DNA of 64,000 nucleotides from Eretmocerus hayati (GCA_029851415.1 CM056742.1:87410748-87474747); one strand, 5' to 3'; counted from the stretch's first letter, positions 6,557-17,585 are shown. The notes: a model not told the origin generated them from the sequence alone. Program-made: numbers and translations.

Positions 6557-9500
6557 GGAATCTGAAAAGATTTTCACCCCATATAGAGTTGCAATTTGAT
6601 CAGAGGAAGGATCCTTATCGGTTCCTGCTTGACAGTGGAGCTGAGGCAAGCGTGATCAAAAGTAGCTTGATTCACGATTCCAGCTTCATTGATGACTCCC
6701 ACCTTCACGAACTCAAGGGCTTAGGGTCAAGATCAACAATATCAAGGGGAAATGTAACCATGAAAATTTTTCAGACTAATGCAAAACTGGTTGTCGTTCC
6801 AGATGAATTCCAAATACCATACGACGGAGCTTTCGGAACGGACTATTTTAGATCTAGCAAAGGGAAGCTGGATTTTGGAAACCAAACGCTTACGATCGGG
6901 AATAGAAAGATAGGGTTTCATTTTTCGCCACTGACTGACGAAAGAAAGTCTGCTCGAATAGCCAGTTTTGAGAATGCAAACCCTAAACGACAATTTCCAT
7001 TCATCAGACTAAGTGGATACACGCATTTTAGGGACTGCTATTTTTTGGTAGACTCCGGATCCGAGGTCAATATTATCCGAGAAGGGTTGATCACAGATCC
7101 ACGGAAAATCAATCCTGTCAAACGCATAGAGATTCAAGGCATCGGTAAAGACGTCTTCAATACTAAAGGAACCACTAATCTACCCATAGTCACTACCGAC
7201 TCCGAATTCCAAGTTGTACCCAACGATCTATGCTTTCCAGGCGGCGCCATTCTAGGCGCACAATACTTAGCCGAGTCTTCAAGCATCTTGGACTACGATA
7301 TCGAATGCCTGCATCTTTCGGGGTTCAGAGAGCCGCTCATTTTCGATACTCCCGATAGACTGTTGGGCGTCAGCAATCCAAACGAAGAAGGCGCGATCAG
7401 CGACATGGAAGAAGACTTCGTTCCGGAACTGACGGAAGAAGAGTACGAAGAACTCAAGAACACCTGCTGGGAGTGTCTCTACGATAAATGCGAAATTCAT
7501 GATTCGGTCAGCTTAGAGTGTCTGTATGATTTCGCGATATCTCCAAGTTCTGGACTAGAGCGCGAGCGCCTCGGCGATTTCGCACCTCCTGACGAGTCCA
7601 CTACGGTACCCATCTTCGACGTCAACAAGCCACGCGTCCGTGATTTACTGAGAATTGATCACTTAGACGATGAAGAGAGAGATTTTGTCATCCGAGTTAC
7701 TGAAGAAAACAAAGACGTTTTCTACCTTCCCGGAGATGACCTCCCAGGAACTAAACTAGTAACTCACAGCATACCAACCGTGGACGACGAACCTATCAAC
7801 GCACGCCAATACAAGTTTCCCCACGCTTACAAAGATGAAATCAACAGACAGGTGCAAGAACTGCTAGATAAAGGAATCGTAGTGAATTCGAGTTCACCAT
7901 ATAATATCCCCATCTGGTTGGTCAAGAAGAAGCCCGACTCGCAGGGTAGACCAAGATGGCGCTTGGTGTTAGATTTTCGACCCCTAAATGACAAAACCAT
8001 AAAAGATGCTTACCCCTTACCGAATATTACGGAAATATTCGATCAAGTGGGAGGGGCGAAGTACTACACGGTGCTGGACTTGGCTTCCGGATTCCATCAA
8101 ATATGGATGGACCCTAAGGATGCCCCCAAGACGGCCTTCTCAACGCCGTTCGGACATTACCATTTTGTACGTATGCCTTTTGGTCTTTGTAATGCTCCAG
8201 CTTCTTTCCAGCGATTAATAGATACTCTGCTCAAAGGCCTCCAAGGCGTTATTCTGTTTGTTTATTTAGATGATATCGTTATTTATTCAAATACTTTAGA
8301 AGAACACGAAGAGGAACTTCGAATTCTCTTCTCCCGACTCAGAGAAGCCGGACTCAAGTTACAGATAGATAAGTGCGAGTTTCTTAAAAGACAAGTAGTT
8401 TACTTAGGTCACGTTTTGAGTCAGGATGGATTGCGGCCTGATCCTGAGAAGATAGAGGCCGTTAAGCTATTCCCCGTACCAAAAAACGTGAAAAACGTTC
8501 GAGCGTTTCTAGGTTTAGCCGGATATTATAGAAGGTTCATAAAAGACTTTGCAAAAATAGCAAAGCCTCTTACCCAACTTCTACAGAAGAATGAAGACTT
8601 CACATGGGATGAAAAGGCGCAGGGGGCCTTCGAGACCCTGCGAAAAGCATTATGCGAAGCACCAGTGCTCGAATTTCCGGACCTAAATGCCCCGTACATC
8701 ATCACTACGGATGCCTCGGGATTCGGTGTGGGGGCTATACTTTCTCAAGGTGAGATAGGCAAAGATAAGCCGATAGCATATACTTCCCGAGTTCTCAAAG
8801 GACCAGAACTGAATTACGAAGTTTATGAGAAAGAGGCCCTTGCCATGCTCCATGCAGTGAAAACCTTCAAGTCCTACGTATACGGAAGGAAAATAACTTT
8901 TGTCACGGATCACTAACCGCTGACCTGGTTCAAAACCGCTGATCTCAATGCTCGAGTTCAGAAGTGGAGGTTTAAGCTCTCAGAGTATGAGTATCAGGTC
9001 GTATACCGCGCTGGAAAGCTGAACGTCAACGCTGACGCATTGTCTAGGAACCCTGTCGAAGGAGTATCCATGAACATAGTCACGCGGGCCCAAAAGAGGA
9101 GAGCCAAAGCCGAGCAACGCACCGAAGATCATGTTAACGTCCAGAGTACCGGTGAAACGGTGAGAACCGAGCCCATTAACGAGCCAATAACCCAAACAAC
9201 TCTTCCTCCTGAACATCAAGAATCTGTTATAGAGGAGAATGGGGTGGAGCAAGGAAACCCCGCACTTGCGCCCCCGAATGAGGAAGTGAAGGTCGCAGAA
9301 TCTACACGAACTTCACGAAACTCACAACGTTTTATCAAGATCAAAGATGCAATCCAAGCCCGAGACGACGACATTGTATACTTCGTCAGTAGCGACGGAA
9401 AACCTTGCGATGAAGGATCTCGCAAGCTTTTGGAAGTAGGTAGGCTGAAAACTGGAGAAGGAGCCGAAGTAGGAGAAATCCACCAGATTTCCATTAAGCC

Positions 9501-10842
9501 TAGTGGTAATTATTTCTCACTGTGTATTCGAGGACCCGAACGCGAATCTCTGAGCACGATTCGCGACAACCTCCTCCGTACGTTAACTTTACTTCATTGT
9601 TTATCAGATAGGTTAAAAATTTCCAAAATAAGTATAGCTAAGAGTGAAAATATAGAGAATCTAGCATGGTCAGAGGTCCTCAACCTCTTGGATATCGCCT
9701 TTGAAGGAACTGACGTGAAAATCCTTATCTGCTGTGGCACTCTGAAGCACGTCCCTCTTGGAACGAGAGACGAGATATTTCACGAGATGCACGTGTCTCC
9801 CGTAGGAGGACCCAGGGGGGTCTCTAAAACATTCAATCGGGTACGACAGAAATACTATTGGGAAAATCTCAAAACCGATATCCAAAGGCGAATTCAGCAG
9901 TGCCTAGATTGCCAATTAAAAAAACTGGTGCGTTTGAAAACCGAACAGCCTATGATTATCACGGATACTCCCGGAGCCGCGTTTGATAAGATTGCAATGG
10001 ATATCGTCGGGCCACTCCCTAAAACGAGAAACGGGAATGAGTACATTCTCACGATGCAAGATCAGCTGTCGAAGTTTTGTTTAGCAATTCCATTAGGGGA
10101 TACGCTGGCCTCCACTATCGCGGACGCATTCGTGAAAAGCTTCGTATGCATCTTCGGTGCACCGAAATGTATTCTAACCGACCAAGGCCGTAACTTCATC
10201 AGTCAGTTGATGGAAAGAGTAGCAAAACGCTTCAAAATTAAAAAGATTCGCTGTACCGCGTTCCACCCTCAGTCAAACGGATCTTTAGAACGTTCTCACC
10301 ACGCCTTGGGTGAATTTCTGAAACAATACGCAACCACAGACCAAGTGTGGGATGAGTGGGTAGACATAGCAATGTTGAACGTGAACAGCGCCGTGTCAGA
10401 GTCTACGAAACACACCCCTTTCGAAGTTGTTTTTGGAAGACTAGCGCGATTACCATCCAACGATCCCCTCCGCGAAGGAGATCTCGTCCCTACGTACAAA
10501 GGATACCTCGTAGATTCAGTTACGCGGCTCACCGGCATCCAAAAACTCGTGTACGACAACCTTCTGTCCTCTAAGATCCAATCGAAAGAGTACTACGACC
10601 GCCGAATCAACCCAAAGCGCTTTCGCGTAGGAGATTACGTTTACCTATTAGTAGGACCGAAACCCGGGAAGTTCGGAAACCATTATACCGGACCGCACAA
10701 AATACTCGAAGTATTAGAAAACCATAACGTCAAGATACAATACAAAAACTCCAACAAAGTTGTACACATGAACCGTATCAGGATCTCCCACATAACCCAA
10801 GAACCTCCAAAACTCCCGCGAAAACAAAGGAACCCCAACTAA
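6442..10842 (+). CDS. pol: Pol polyprotein: tandem PR, RT, RNase H, integrase (interrupted by one stop)
   Basis: One reading frame from the frameshift site to 10842, broken only by TAA at 8914-8916. In order: protease-like domain 1 (LLDSGAEAS, Asp codon 6631), protease-like domain 2 (LVDSGSEVN, Asp codon 7051), an acidic linker, RT with FVYLDD (8263-8274), and RNase H (TTDAS to TDH). After the stop come the rest of RNase H, a linker with a macro-like stretch (about 9480-9750), and integrase. Integrase has an HH-CC zinc site (9781-9912), catalytic D 10000, D 10180 and E 10288 (D,D35E), and a C-terminal GPY/F-like segment. It is a Ty3/Gypsy, errantivirus-related Pol. The stop lies where the RNase H TDHxxL motif continues, so this copy should not make integrase unless the stop is read through. 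Confidence 0.9.
6601..7320 (+). other. Tandem duplicated retropepsin-like domains
   Basis: Two copies of the aspartic-protease core lie 420 bases (140 residues) apart in one polypeptide. Matching segments are FLLDSGAEASVI / FLVDSGSEVNII, LKGLGSRST / IQGIGKDVF, VVVPDEF / QVVPNDL, and FGTDYF / LGAQYL. Retroviral and Ty3/Gypsy proteases normally carry one such core and act as homodimers. A covalent pair would resemble cellular pepsin-type enzymes. Both copies keep the catalytic DSG. Confidence 0.8.
8914..8916 (+). other. In-frame TAA inside pol RNase H
   Basis: The pol frame reads through RNase H up to TDH, meets TAA here, and continues open in the same frame for a further 642 codons with intact integrase motifs. 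A single recent C-to-T change is the simplest explanation. No clear readthrough context was recognised. It is a break in this copy and is described only. Confidence 0.8.
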
Positions 10843-10869
10843 GATAAATTTCCATCAAATTCTAGGTAA

Positions 10870-12477
10870 ATGCTGCCCTCCTGGATAACACTCCTCATCG
10901 GACTAGTCGCGGCTCGAGCGCAAAATCGAATCACTCCCTTATCATTGAACTACGGAATTTACTTCCATTACCAACAAGTCGTTAAGATTTCCTCGGAATT
11001 TTGGAAGGGAGAGATAAACGTACCTCTAGCTTCGATCCGGCACAATGCATACGAACTAGATTCAATAGCCGAGGCCGTAAGTCGAGCTTGCGAACGCCCG
11101 GACGAACTCTGTGATTTTCACAAAGAAAAATTGAAGGAGGTAAAAGTGTACCTTACGATCAATAATGGACTCCTTTACGACCTAAGCTCAGCGCTGAACG
11201 CGAGTACCGATTTAAACGATCCTAACGGAACCAAGCATGTTCTGATCGACAACCCTTTCACCCGACAAATTCATCAAATACTAGAATTGCAAGATGACAT
11301 CGCTGGTCAACGAGTTGCAATCTCCGAACCAAAGGGCGGAGAAAAGTTTCATAATGCTATCCAATCACTACTGTGGTTCGAAGAGCGGAAACTTAAGATA
11401 CATGCCAACATATACTACAAGCTGCTAAGTACAATCGACCCTTCCGGAAAGGTAGATTTATCCAAGTCCTTGTTCGATGAAACCGGATTGGAAAAGCTTC
11501 AAAAATCTATTAGAACCACATGCCCCCACGGCGAGGTGGTATTTGAACACCCGAGTGAGTTACAAATGACGGTCGATCATGGAGTCCTGGTTGTTCGAGT
11601 TCAAATTCCGATCTTTAAGGAAGATCACGCCCTCTATAGGATTTATAGTGTACCATTCCAATTCGACGATGCCTTCGTCCAAGTTCCATTAGAAAACGAC
11701 TATCTCGCGATAAATTGCGAGACGACCGCCCACTATAAACTAACGAGCCTAGATGGTTGCACAATTAGTTCTCAAACGGCTTATTGCACCGCGCACCACG
11801 TAGCCTTCAGCTCATCTTGTGAATACGGAATATTCACTTCAAACATTTCAGAAATGAACGAATGCCTGTTCCGGCCGTATCTCGGGAATCAGAGTATATT
11901 CGTACCAGTATACGGTACCCGCAGTTGGATCTACGTCGTTGAACGTTCAGAGTCAATTGAGATTTGGTGCCCAAACGTCCAACCGGCACGCGGTACACTT
12001 TCCGGGACCGGGATCATAGAACTTTCCGAAAACTGTTCCGTAGACACCACCGAGTCACGACTAGTCCCGCAAGGTAAAGTAATTGACGTTCTCACCAGTA
12101 CGTGCCTCCCGCGCTCACGAGAATCCGGGCTAAGCATTCCAAGAAAATTTGAACACAACAATTATAGCGTCTTGACATACGTTTTCTTTTTATCAACAAC
12201 TATTTTATCAATCATTCTCATGAGACGTCGAAAAAGGAGATCGCGGCCTAAACCCGAGATCCTCGTTCTGAAACCAGAATTGATCGCATTAATACAACAA
12301 CAACACGCTACAAATATCGCAACAATGGAAAACGTATATCAAGAAATTTCACCCGTCATCTACGATTCCCCCATAGAACCCCCTGTGCTCGCCCTCCAAA
12401 TCCAGACTATACCGATCACTTACGATTACCCCAAAACCATCGCTTCAATCGACTCATCGTGTGCTCTCCCATCTTAA
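10870..12477 (+). CDS. env: Envelope 1, errantivirus/baculovirus F-like glycoprotein
   Basis: 535 residues, ATG start 27 bases after pol. An N-terminal hydrophobic signal peptide (LPSWITLLIGLVAARA) is followed by a long ectodomain. It has several N-glycosylation sequons and the Cys-rich region typical of insect Gypsy Env and baculovirus F proteins, seen in VPLENDYLAI, LDGC, CEYG, ECLF, a WIYV segment and GTGIIELSENC. A transmembrane segment (about 12170-12225) precedes a basic RRRKRR anchor and a tail of about 80 residues with YxxI/YxxP-like motifs. The known role of the family is virion attachment and fusion at the membrane. I did not find an obvious furin site. The frame is intact. Confidence in the family is moderate to good, based on pattern only. 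Confidence 0.72.
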   Translation: MLPSWITLLIGLVAARAQNRITPLSLNYGIYFHYQQVVKISSEFWKGEINVPLASIRHNAYELDSIAEAVSRACERPDELCDFHKEKLKEVKVYLTINNGLLYDLSSALNASTDLNDPNGTKHVLIDNPFTRQIHQILELQDDIAGQRVAISEPKGGEKFHNAIQSLLWFEERKLKIHANIYYKLLSTIDPSGKVDLSKSLFDETGLEKLQKSIRTTCPHGEVVFEHPSELQMTVDHGVLVVRVQIPIFKEDHALYRIYSVPFQFDDAFVQVPLENDYLAINCETTAHYKLTSLDGCTISSQTAYCTAHHVAFSSSCEYGIFTSNISEMNECLFRPYLGNQSIFVPVYGTRSWIYVVERSESIEIWCPNVQPARGTLSGTGIIELSENCSVDTTESRLVPQGKVIDVLTSTCLPRSRESGLSIPRKFEHNNYSVLTYVFFLSTTILSIILMRRRKRRSRPKPEILVLKPELIALIQQQHATNIATMENVYQEISPVIYDSPIEPPVLALQIQTIPITYDYPKTIASIDSSCALPS

Positions 12478-12569
12478 TATCCTCGTTACGAATAAAAACT
12501 AAAGTCCCCACGATTATTTGTTACAGAAAAGAGAGTAGAACCAAAAACCCTCCCTGCCCCAGTACAACG

Positions 12570-14677
12570 ATGAAGAGGCCGACCATTGCCCTGCTTTTGT
12601 TGCTTCCCCTGCATGCTGCGGGTTTGATTGGGTACGATTGTGGGTCACGTTCATTAAACGTGACAACGTTGTCCCTCCTAGATGTGGACAAATGTGACAT
12701 AGCCACCGATGACGTCAAAACTAGCGACGTCAACATCCAGCTGCTTCAAATTAACGATTTCATAGAAACCGAAGCAATACAATGTAAGGTAGAAGTTTTC
12801 CGCACAGTTGAACGCTGCGGGATGTTTGACCATAATTCAGCCGTGTTACACGGCAGCAGTAGTGGATACGTGTTCGAATTAAATGCCCAAACATGTTACG
12901 ATATGCATCGCACTCGGACCTTGGCATTTTCTAGTGTTCAAGTCATTAGTGGTCTGAAGACCGATGGAAACCCGACCAAACATGCCATCCTAATCGCGGG
13001 ACACGTTGATCGCGAAGGGCGCTGTAGCGGAACCGGTTATGCCGACCCCTATGGATCCTGGAGCGACGTATTTGTACAAGGTACCGTCACCATCACCCTC
13101 ACGGTTCAGACCGCAAAAATTGAAATTGACAAGAACCAGATCATGCTCAGGTCCGGGACAATGTGTCCATTGACCGATGGAAGTTGCCTGGACATGGCGG
13201 GGGGGGGGGGGGGCACACGTTTTGGAAACCCCTCCCCCATGACTCGTGCGGCTTCAATCGGTATAGTGTATTATTCGAAGGTAAAGCTAAGAAAATGATA
13301 GATGTAGTAATGAGAAACGCCGAAACAGTGTACTCGGTGACTAGCCAGGACACTGTGTTTGCGCTTACGGCTAAGGCTACCGACACTGTGTGCGGGTATA
13401 CCGTGACGCGAACAGAGCATCCCCGCCTGGTCATCTACGAAAATGATAAAGGACACGAGTTCTCTTCCATGAGGACCAAACACCCCTATAACATGGATAT
13501 GTTTGCCTATGTGAACTCCAAATTCGTTTATGTAGAGAGATGGATGAGGTCGCAATTCAGGCTATTGTACCGCGACGTGCTGATTAAGCGGTGCAACCTT
13601 GAACGACAAATACTGAAGAACGCTCTATCGATTGCTACTCAATCTCCGGACGAGTTTGCCTATAATTTAATGAAAGGGCCGGGCTACATGGCGTTGGTTT
13701 CTGGAGAGGTGGTGCACGTTATCAAATGCATACCCGTGGAGGTCAAGGTCGTACATGGTGACACTTGTTACGCCGAACTCCAAGTGAGTGTCGATAATCA
13801 GACTCTATTTTTGCAACCCAAAACGCACATCCTCAAGAGTAAGGGATCGGAAATCTCTTGCAATACGTTACTACCAGCGTATTACTTCGTAGGAGACCAG
13901 TGGTACAAGATTACACCACGCCCTATAGAAGCCAAGTCCCCCGAAATGATGAAGCCCTTGACTCGCAATACTTGGAAGTACGTGAGCCCAGAAGGACTTG
14001 CAACCTCCGGGATTTACACCGATGAGGACTTAAACCACCTCAGGGAACGGATAATGTTCCCCTTAGAGAGTCAAGGGCACTTAAACGACTTGGCTAGAGA
14101 AATGCACGGTCAACCAATAACAAGCTCTCAAGGTGGAATCCTGAAACTGCTCAACGAAGACGCGGTGTCACGCATCGCTACCTCCACCTGGAACAAAATG
14201 TGGGATCGCTTCATGACCTTCGGTACTGCAAGTGCTGGGTTCATTGCCATCTTTATGATCCTACACATTTTCAAGACTGTGATGGACATTTTCATCAGAG
14301 GTTACACTCTTCATTCTGTTTTCGGCTGGTCACTGCACTTGATTGGAGCCGTTTGGAGCTCCTTGGCACATTGCCTACTAGTGGCCTGCCAGAAACCAGA
14401 GGAGACGACAGAAGAAGAATACCAGTCCGAGCTCCAACCTTTAGCTAATACAACAGCCCAAAATCAGATTTATCCTAACTTATCAACTCCACATGACCTT
14501 TGCCAGGCCAGCGGAATGTCCTCCTCCCGTCCCGACCACACCCATACCGTACCGAACTCCCCAAACCCTATTCATACCGACTTGACGGCCAACGCGTCTT
14601 TCAGTGCTCCTAACTCTCCCTTGATACCCCCTAGATCAATCATCTCTCCACCACTAACGAAGTCCGGAGATTGGTAA
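12570..14677 (+). pseudogene. Envelope 2, chuvirus-like glycoprotein, split at a G15 tract
   Basis: The first part starts at ATG 12570 (signal peptide KRPTIALLLLLPLHAAG, then GYDCGSRSLNVT and SLLDVDKCD). It runs open to 13298 in frame 3, but beyond the G tract this frame gives no family-like sequence. The homologous continuation runs in the -1 frame up to 14677, with LMKGPGYMALVSGEVVHV, LATSGIYTDEDL, HLRERIMFPLES, two hydrophobic segments (about 14215-14390) and a Pro/Ser-rich tail. GYDC near the N terminus and the GIYT-x-EDL / IMFP block are hallmarks of chuvirus-like arthropod glycoproteins, a class III fusion type known to be captured by some LTR elements. The switch occurs at 13199-13213 (15 Gs). 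It may be a mutation, an assembly error or a slippage site; it is described here only. Confidence 0.82.
13199..13213 (+). repeat. 15-base G homopolymer in envelope 2
   Basis: Fifteen consecutive Gs encoding Gly in either frame. The family-like reading moves to the -1 frame across it. Such tracts are hot spots for replication slippage and for sequencing error. Confidence 0.9.
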
Positions 14678-14678
14678 T

Positions 14679-14844
14679 CTCGACAAGAGTCGAGGTAGAC
14701 GTTTTCGCCTGGTTAATACTTTAACCAGACAAAACCGTTTTAAGTCGTGGGGTGTGACGTCCGTGACAGTCACGTACGTCTTTCAGGTTTGGTTGTCTGC
14801 TTGCCCTCGTGCGAATCCACAGAGGCGCGCGAGTGCAAGCAGAC
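14679..14844 (+). promoter_or_regulatory. Array of four strong hairpins after env 2
   Basis: Directly after the env-2 stop come four consecutive inverted repeats. CTCGAC/GTCGAG is at 14679-14694. CTGGTTAA/TTAACCAG with an outer GTTTT/AAAAC is at 14701-14733. GACGT-CGTGAC/GTCACG-ACGTC is at 14756-14780. A long one has 19-base arms and 2 mismatches at 14795-14813 and 14826-14844 (core GTCTGCTTGC/GCAAGCAGAC). They would form stable RNA stems in the 3' part of the retroelement transcript. Export, packaging or termination roles are possible; none is shown. Confidence 0.7.
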
Positions 14845-15457
14845 GACAAAGTTGCTATGATGCGCGGCATGCTCTATCTCTCTCCATCTCTTGTAGTCCC
14901 TTCAAAAACTCCTCCTCCATCTAGGAAGGGATATCACAGGTTTGGGTGGGATGCTCTGGTCGCGCCTTGGTATTCCCCTCGCTCGCTCCGAATATTTGAT
15001 GGTTTCGAAATCCCGAATGAAAAAAGATATGTTTGAAGCGCACTGCCTAAATTTCCCAATGAAACGTTGCGCAATATTGAAACAAGAACTGTTGTTAGGC
15101 GGAATCGTGAAGCGAGCGAGGAAAAACACCTTCTCAACTCATGAGGAAAAGCCGATGTTAATGGCCTAAATTTATGCGTCGAGAGGTCATCTTTTGAATT
15201 ATCCAATATTTTATATAAGTTATGAAGAAGAAATTATTATTAGAACAAAAAAAGGGAAAAAACAACAATTTATCCCAAGTCCGATTAATTGAAATCGAGA
15301 TCTTATGAGGCTCAGCTTCGACGGTTCCGGACTAATGTTAATTCCTTTTTATTTCCCTAGAGACTCCATTATCTATTAATATTCCTATATATATGCGACA
15401 TTCTTGCCCCTTCAATATTTATACATTTTTGCCAACATTATTTAAAAACATTGTAGA

Positions 15458-15512
<55 letters not shown>

Positions 15513-16120
15513 CGCTCAGAGAACCCCCACATGTGTAAGAGTTAAGTTAAATTAGCCCCGAGATGACCACTCGATGCTTTACCCTATGTTTCGCGTAGTC
15601 CAGAAATTACTTTTATTCTACATTATGCTATTTGAATGAGTAGAAAACTTCAAGAAAAGGGACTACTTGGTCAAAAAGGTACTCGACGCGCCATCTGTCA
15701 CCTTACCACCGAACCTGTAAAGTCAATTTATTGATCGACGAAACACCTAGATCATGTACTCAAGCGCCTGCGCAACTCGACCAACGAGTTAAGCGCGCGT
15801 GGACTTTGAATTATCAGGCCGCAAGAGGAAAGTCAACCACTCAGAAGGCCCAATTTCCCTCCGCGAACGGGTCTATTGTTAATTCTCTGCACCGGCAGAG
15901 GGGAAAGAAAAACTACTCCCTTTAAATTTGGCTGCAGGGAAGAGCTCGCTCTCTTCTCTCCCGGATCCCGAAATCGGCTACAGCTTCTTCTGAGTGGTTA
16001 CTATCCAGCGCGGCCGTGCCACGCTGTACCCCCAAGAACTTTGAATATAAAAAGTAAGTCTCAAAAATCATTATTCAGTTATTTCATTCCCCAAAAATAA
16101 TTACCTGAATCTACACTACA
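14753..16120 (+). repeat. Possible 3' LTR region (start TGTGACG; end uncertain)
   Basis: TGTGACGT at about 14753 follows a G-rich purine-biased stretch and would be a normal LTR start after a Gypsy polypurine tract. Downstream are promoter-like and AT-rich sequences, a GT microsatellite (15461-15511), and a stretch ending near ACTACA at about 16118. No second copy exists in the window to prove an LTR, so both the start and the end are guesses. No gene is seen in this stretch. Confidence 0.28.
15461..15511. repeat. (GT)n microsatellite
   Basis: About 25 uninterrupted GT units. Confidence 0.97.
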
Positions 16121-16677
16121 CATATATAACATTAGTGATAATCGAATACTTAGATAGGGAACCTTGCCTCAGGGGATTAGCCCCAGAAGGCTGGTGCCAA
16201 CCCGCTTGGACTCGAGCATAGTGCTCGATAAGTTCAGGTGGGCAATGAGAAGATAGAAAAATCATTTCTCGTAAGTGTCCAAAAGGATTCCACGCACAAC
16301 TCATCATCAAAGGTGGACATTTTTTCGCAATACGCGCCCCGAGCCAGTGGACGAAAGTCCAGGCTCAAAAACTAATTACATATATTTATAGTAGCATCAC
16401 CGCGTACTTCACAGCCGCAACTCGCGTATCCTATCTCTTCCTCTACGCATTATATTGCGAATCATTTGGAATAGAGTGTCATGAACCATCTGCACTCCCT
16501 GACAAGATTTCTGTGATATTTCAAGCATATTATCAAGCGTTCATCATAATCGAAGCGCGTAAAAGTCGTTTTTTGACTTTCTTTCAAAAAAAATCTTTGA
16601 AATTGATTTACTCGAAAATCTTAAAGTAGACGATTACAAAATGATTGGAAGATGTTATTTGAGCCCCAAACAATCAT

Positions 16678-16959
16678 CTGTCCCGGTTCAAGAAGTGGAC
16701 ATCCCCAGCATGCCAGTCATGCGGGAACAACTGGTATGACGCTGAACACGCCCTGTTCGAATGCAACGACACCCGAAGAGAGCGCGCTGAGCTAGATGAA
16801 AGGCTGGGAACTCAACCAACACCTGAGAACCTCGTCCCGTACTTGTTCCGCAACCAGGAGACATGGGATAGAGTCACCGGCTACTTCAAGCTAGTGATGA
16901 CCCGGAAGGAGGAGAAAAAGAGGAAAGCGTGGCACCTCGAAGCCGGCGGACCACAGTGA
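16678..16959 (+). pseudogene. 3' end of an R1-like LINE ORF2
   Basis: An open frame without a start, ending in TGA at 16957-16959. It reads SPACQSCGNNWYDAEHALFEC, a CCHC-type zinc finger, then TPENLVPYLFRN, a WDRV helix and a basic MTRKEEKKRKA segment. This arrangement is the characteristic C terminus of R1/Jockey-type LINE ORF2 after the reverse transcriptase. The upstream part (16.1-16.68 kb) does not continue the frame, so the element is 5'-truncated, as is usual for target-primed retrotransposition. The following purine-rich DNA (16960-17350) may be its 3' UTR, ending in an AG run near 17325-17346. Confidence 0.75.
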
Positions 16960-17585
16960 ACCATTCGGTACCAACAGAAAAGGCCCATGACTCCCGAAGG
17001 AGCATGATGGGCCAAAGAGGGGAGGAAGAAGAGAGAAAAAGGGGAGGGAAGGGGAAGAATGAAGATAGAAGATGCCGACAGAAGACCGAAAGGAGAAGAG
17101 AGAAAGGGGAACGTTCACAATTGATCGGGAGATACGCCGCTGATCCTGAAGTGATGCTCACGCGGTTCCCAGCTGAGATGGTAGATACAGGTGGATCCCC
17201 GACTTGAGTGCCCGCCTGTCAGCCTGTGTGGACTATGCGTTGCCCACATGAGCTGAACCAGTCCGGTGTCTGGTGATAGATCTGAAGGATCTTGATGCAG
17301 ATTTTGCCCTCTAATCATCTTGAAAAGAAAAGAGAGAGAGAGAGAAAGTGTAGATTGTTGATTGGTTTTATTCATGGTACTTTGGGATATCACCCTATCT
17401 GGTACAAATAGCAAGTCTCAAAGAATAATCAATCTTTACGTGAATGAGAGCAAGATTGCGTATGGTGTGAAGTAATGGAAGATAAGTACATATATTCATA
17501 TCCAAAATAAAATAATCAAACGAATGTAATTCAGTCCGAATTCATAAACACATCTCTAATTGAATAGCGTAGTAGAACTCCAAGA

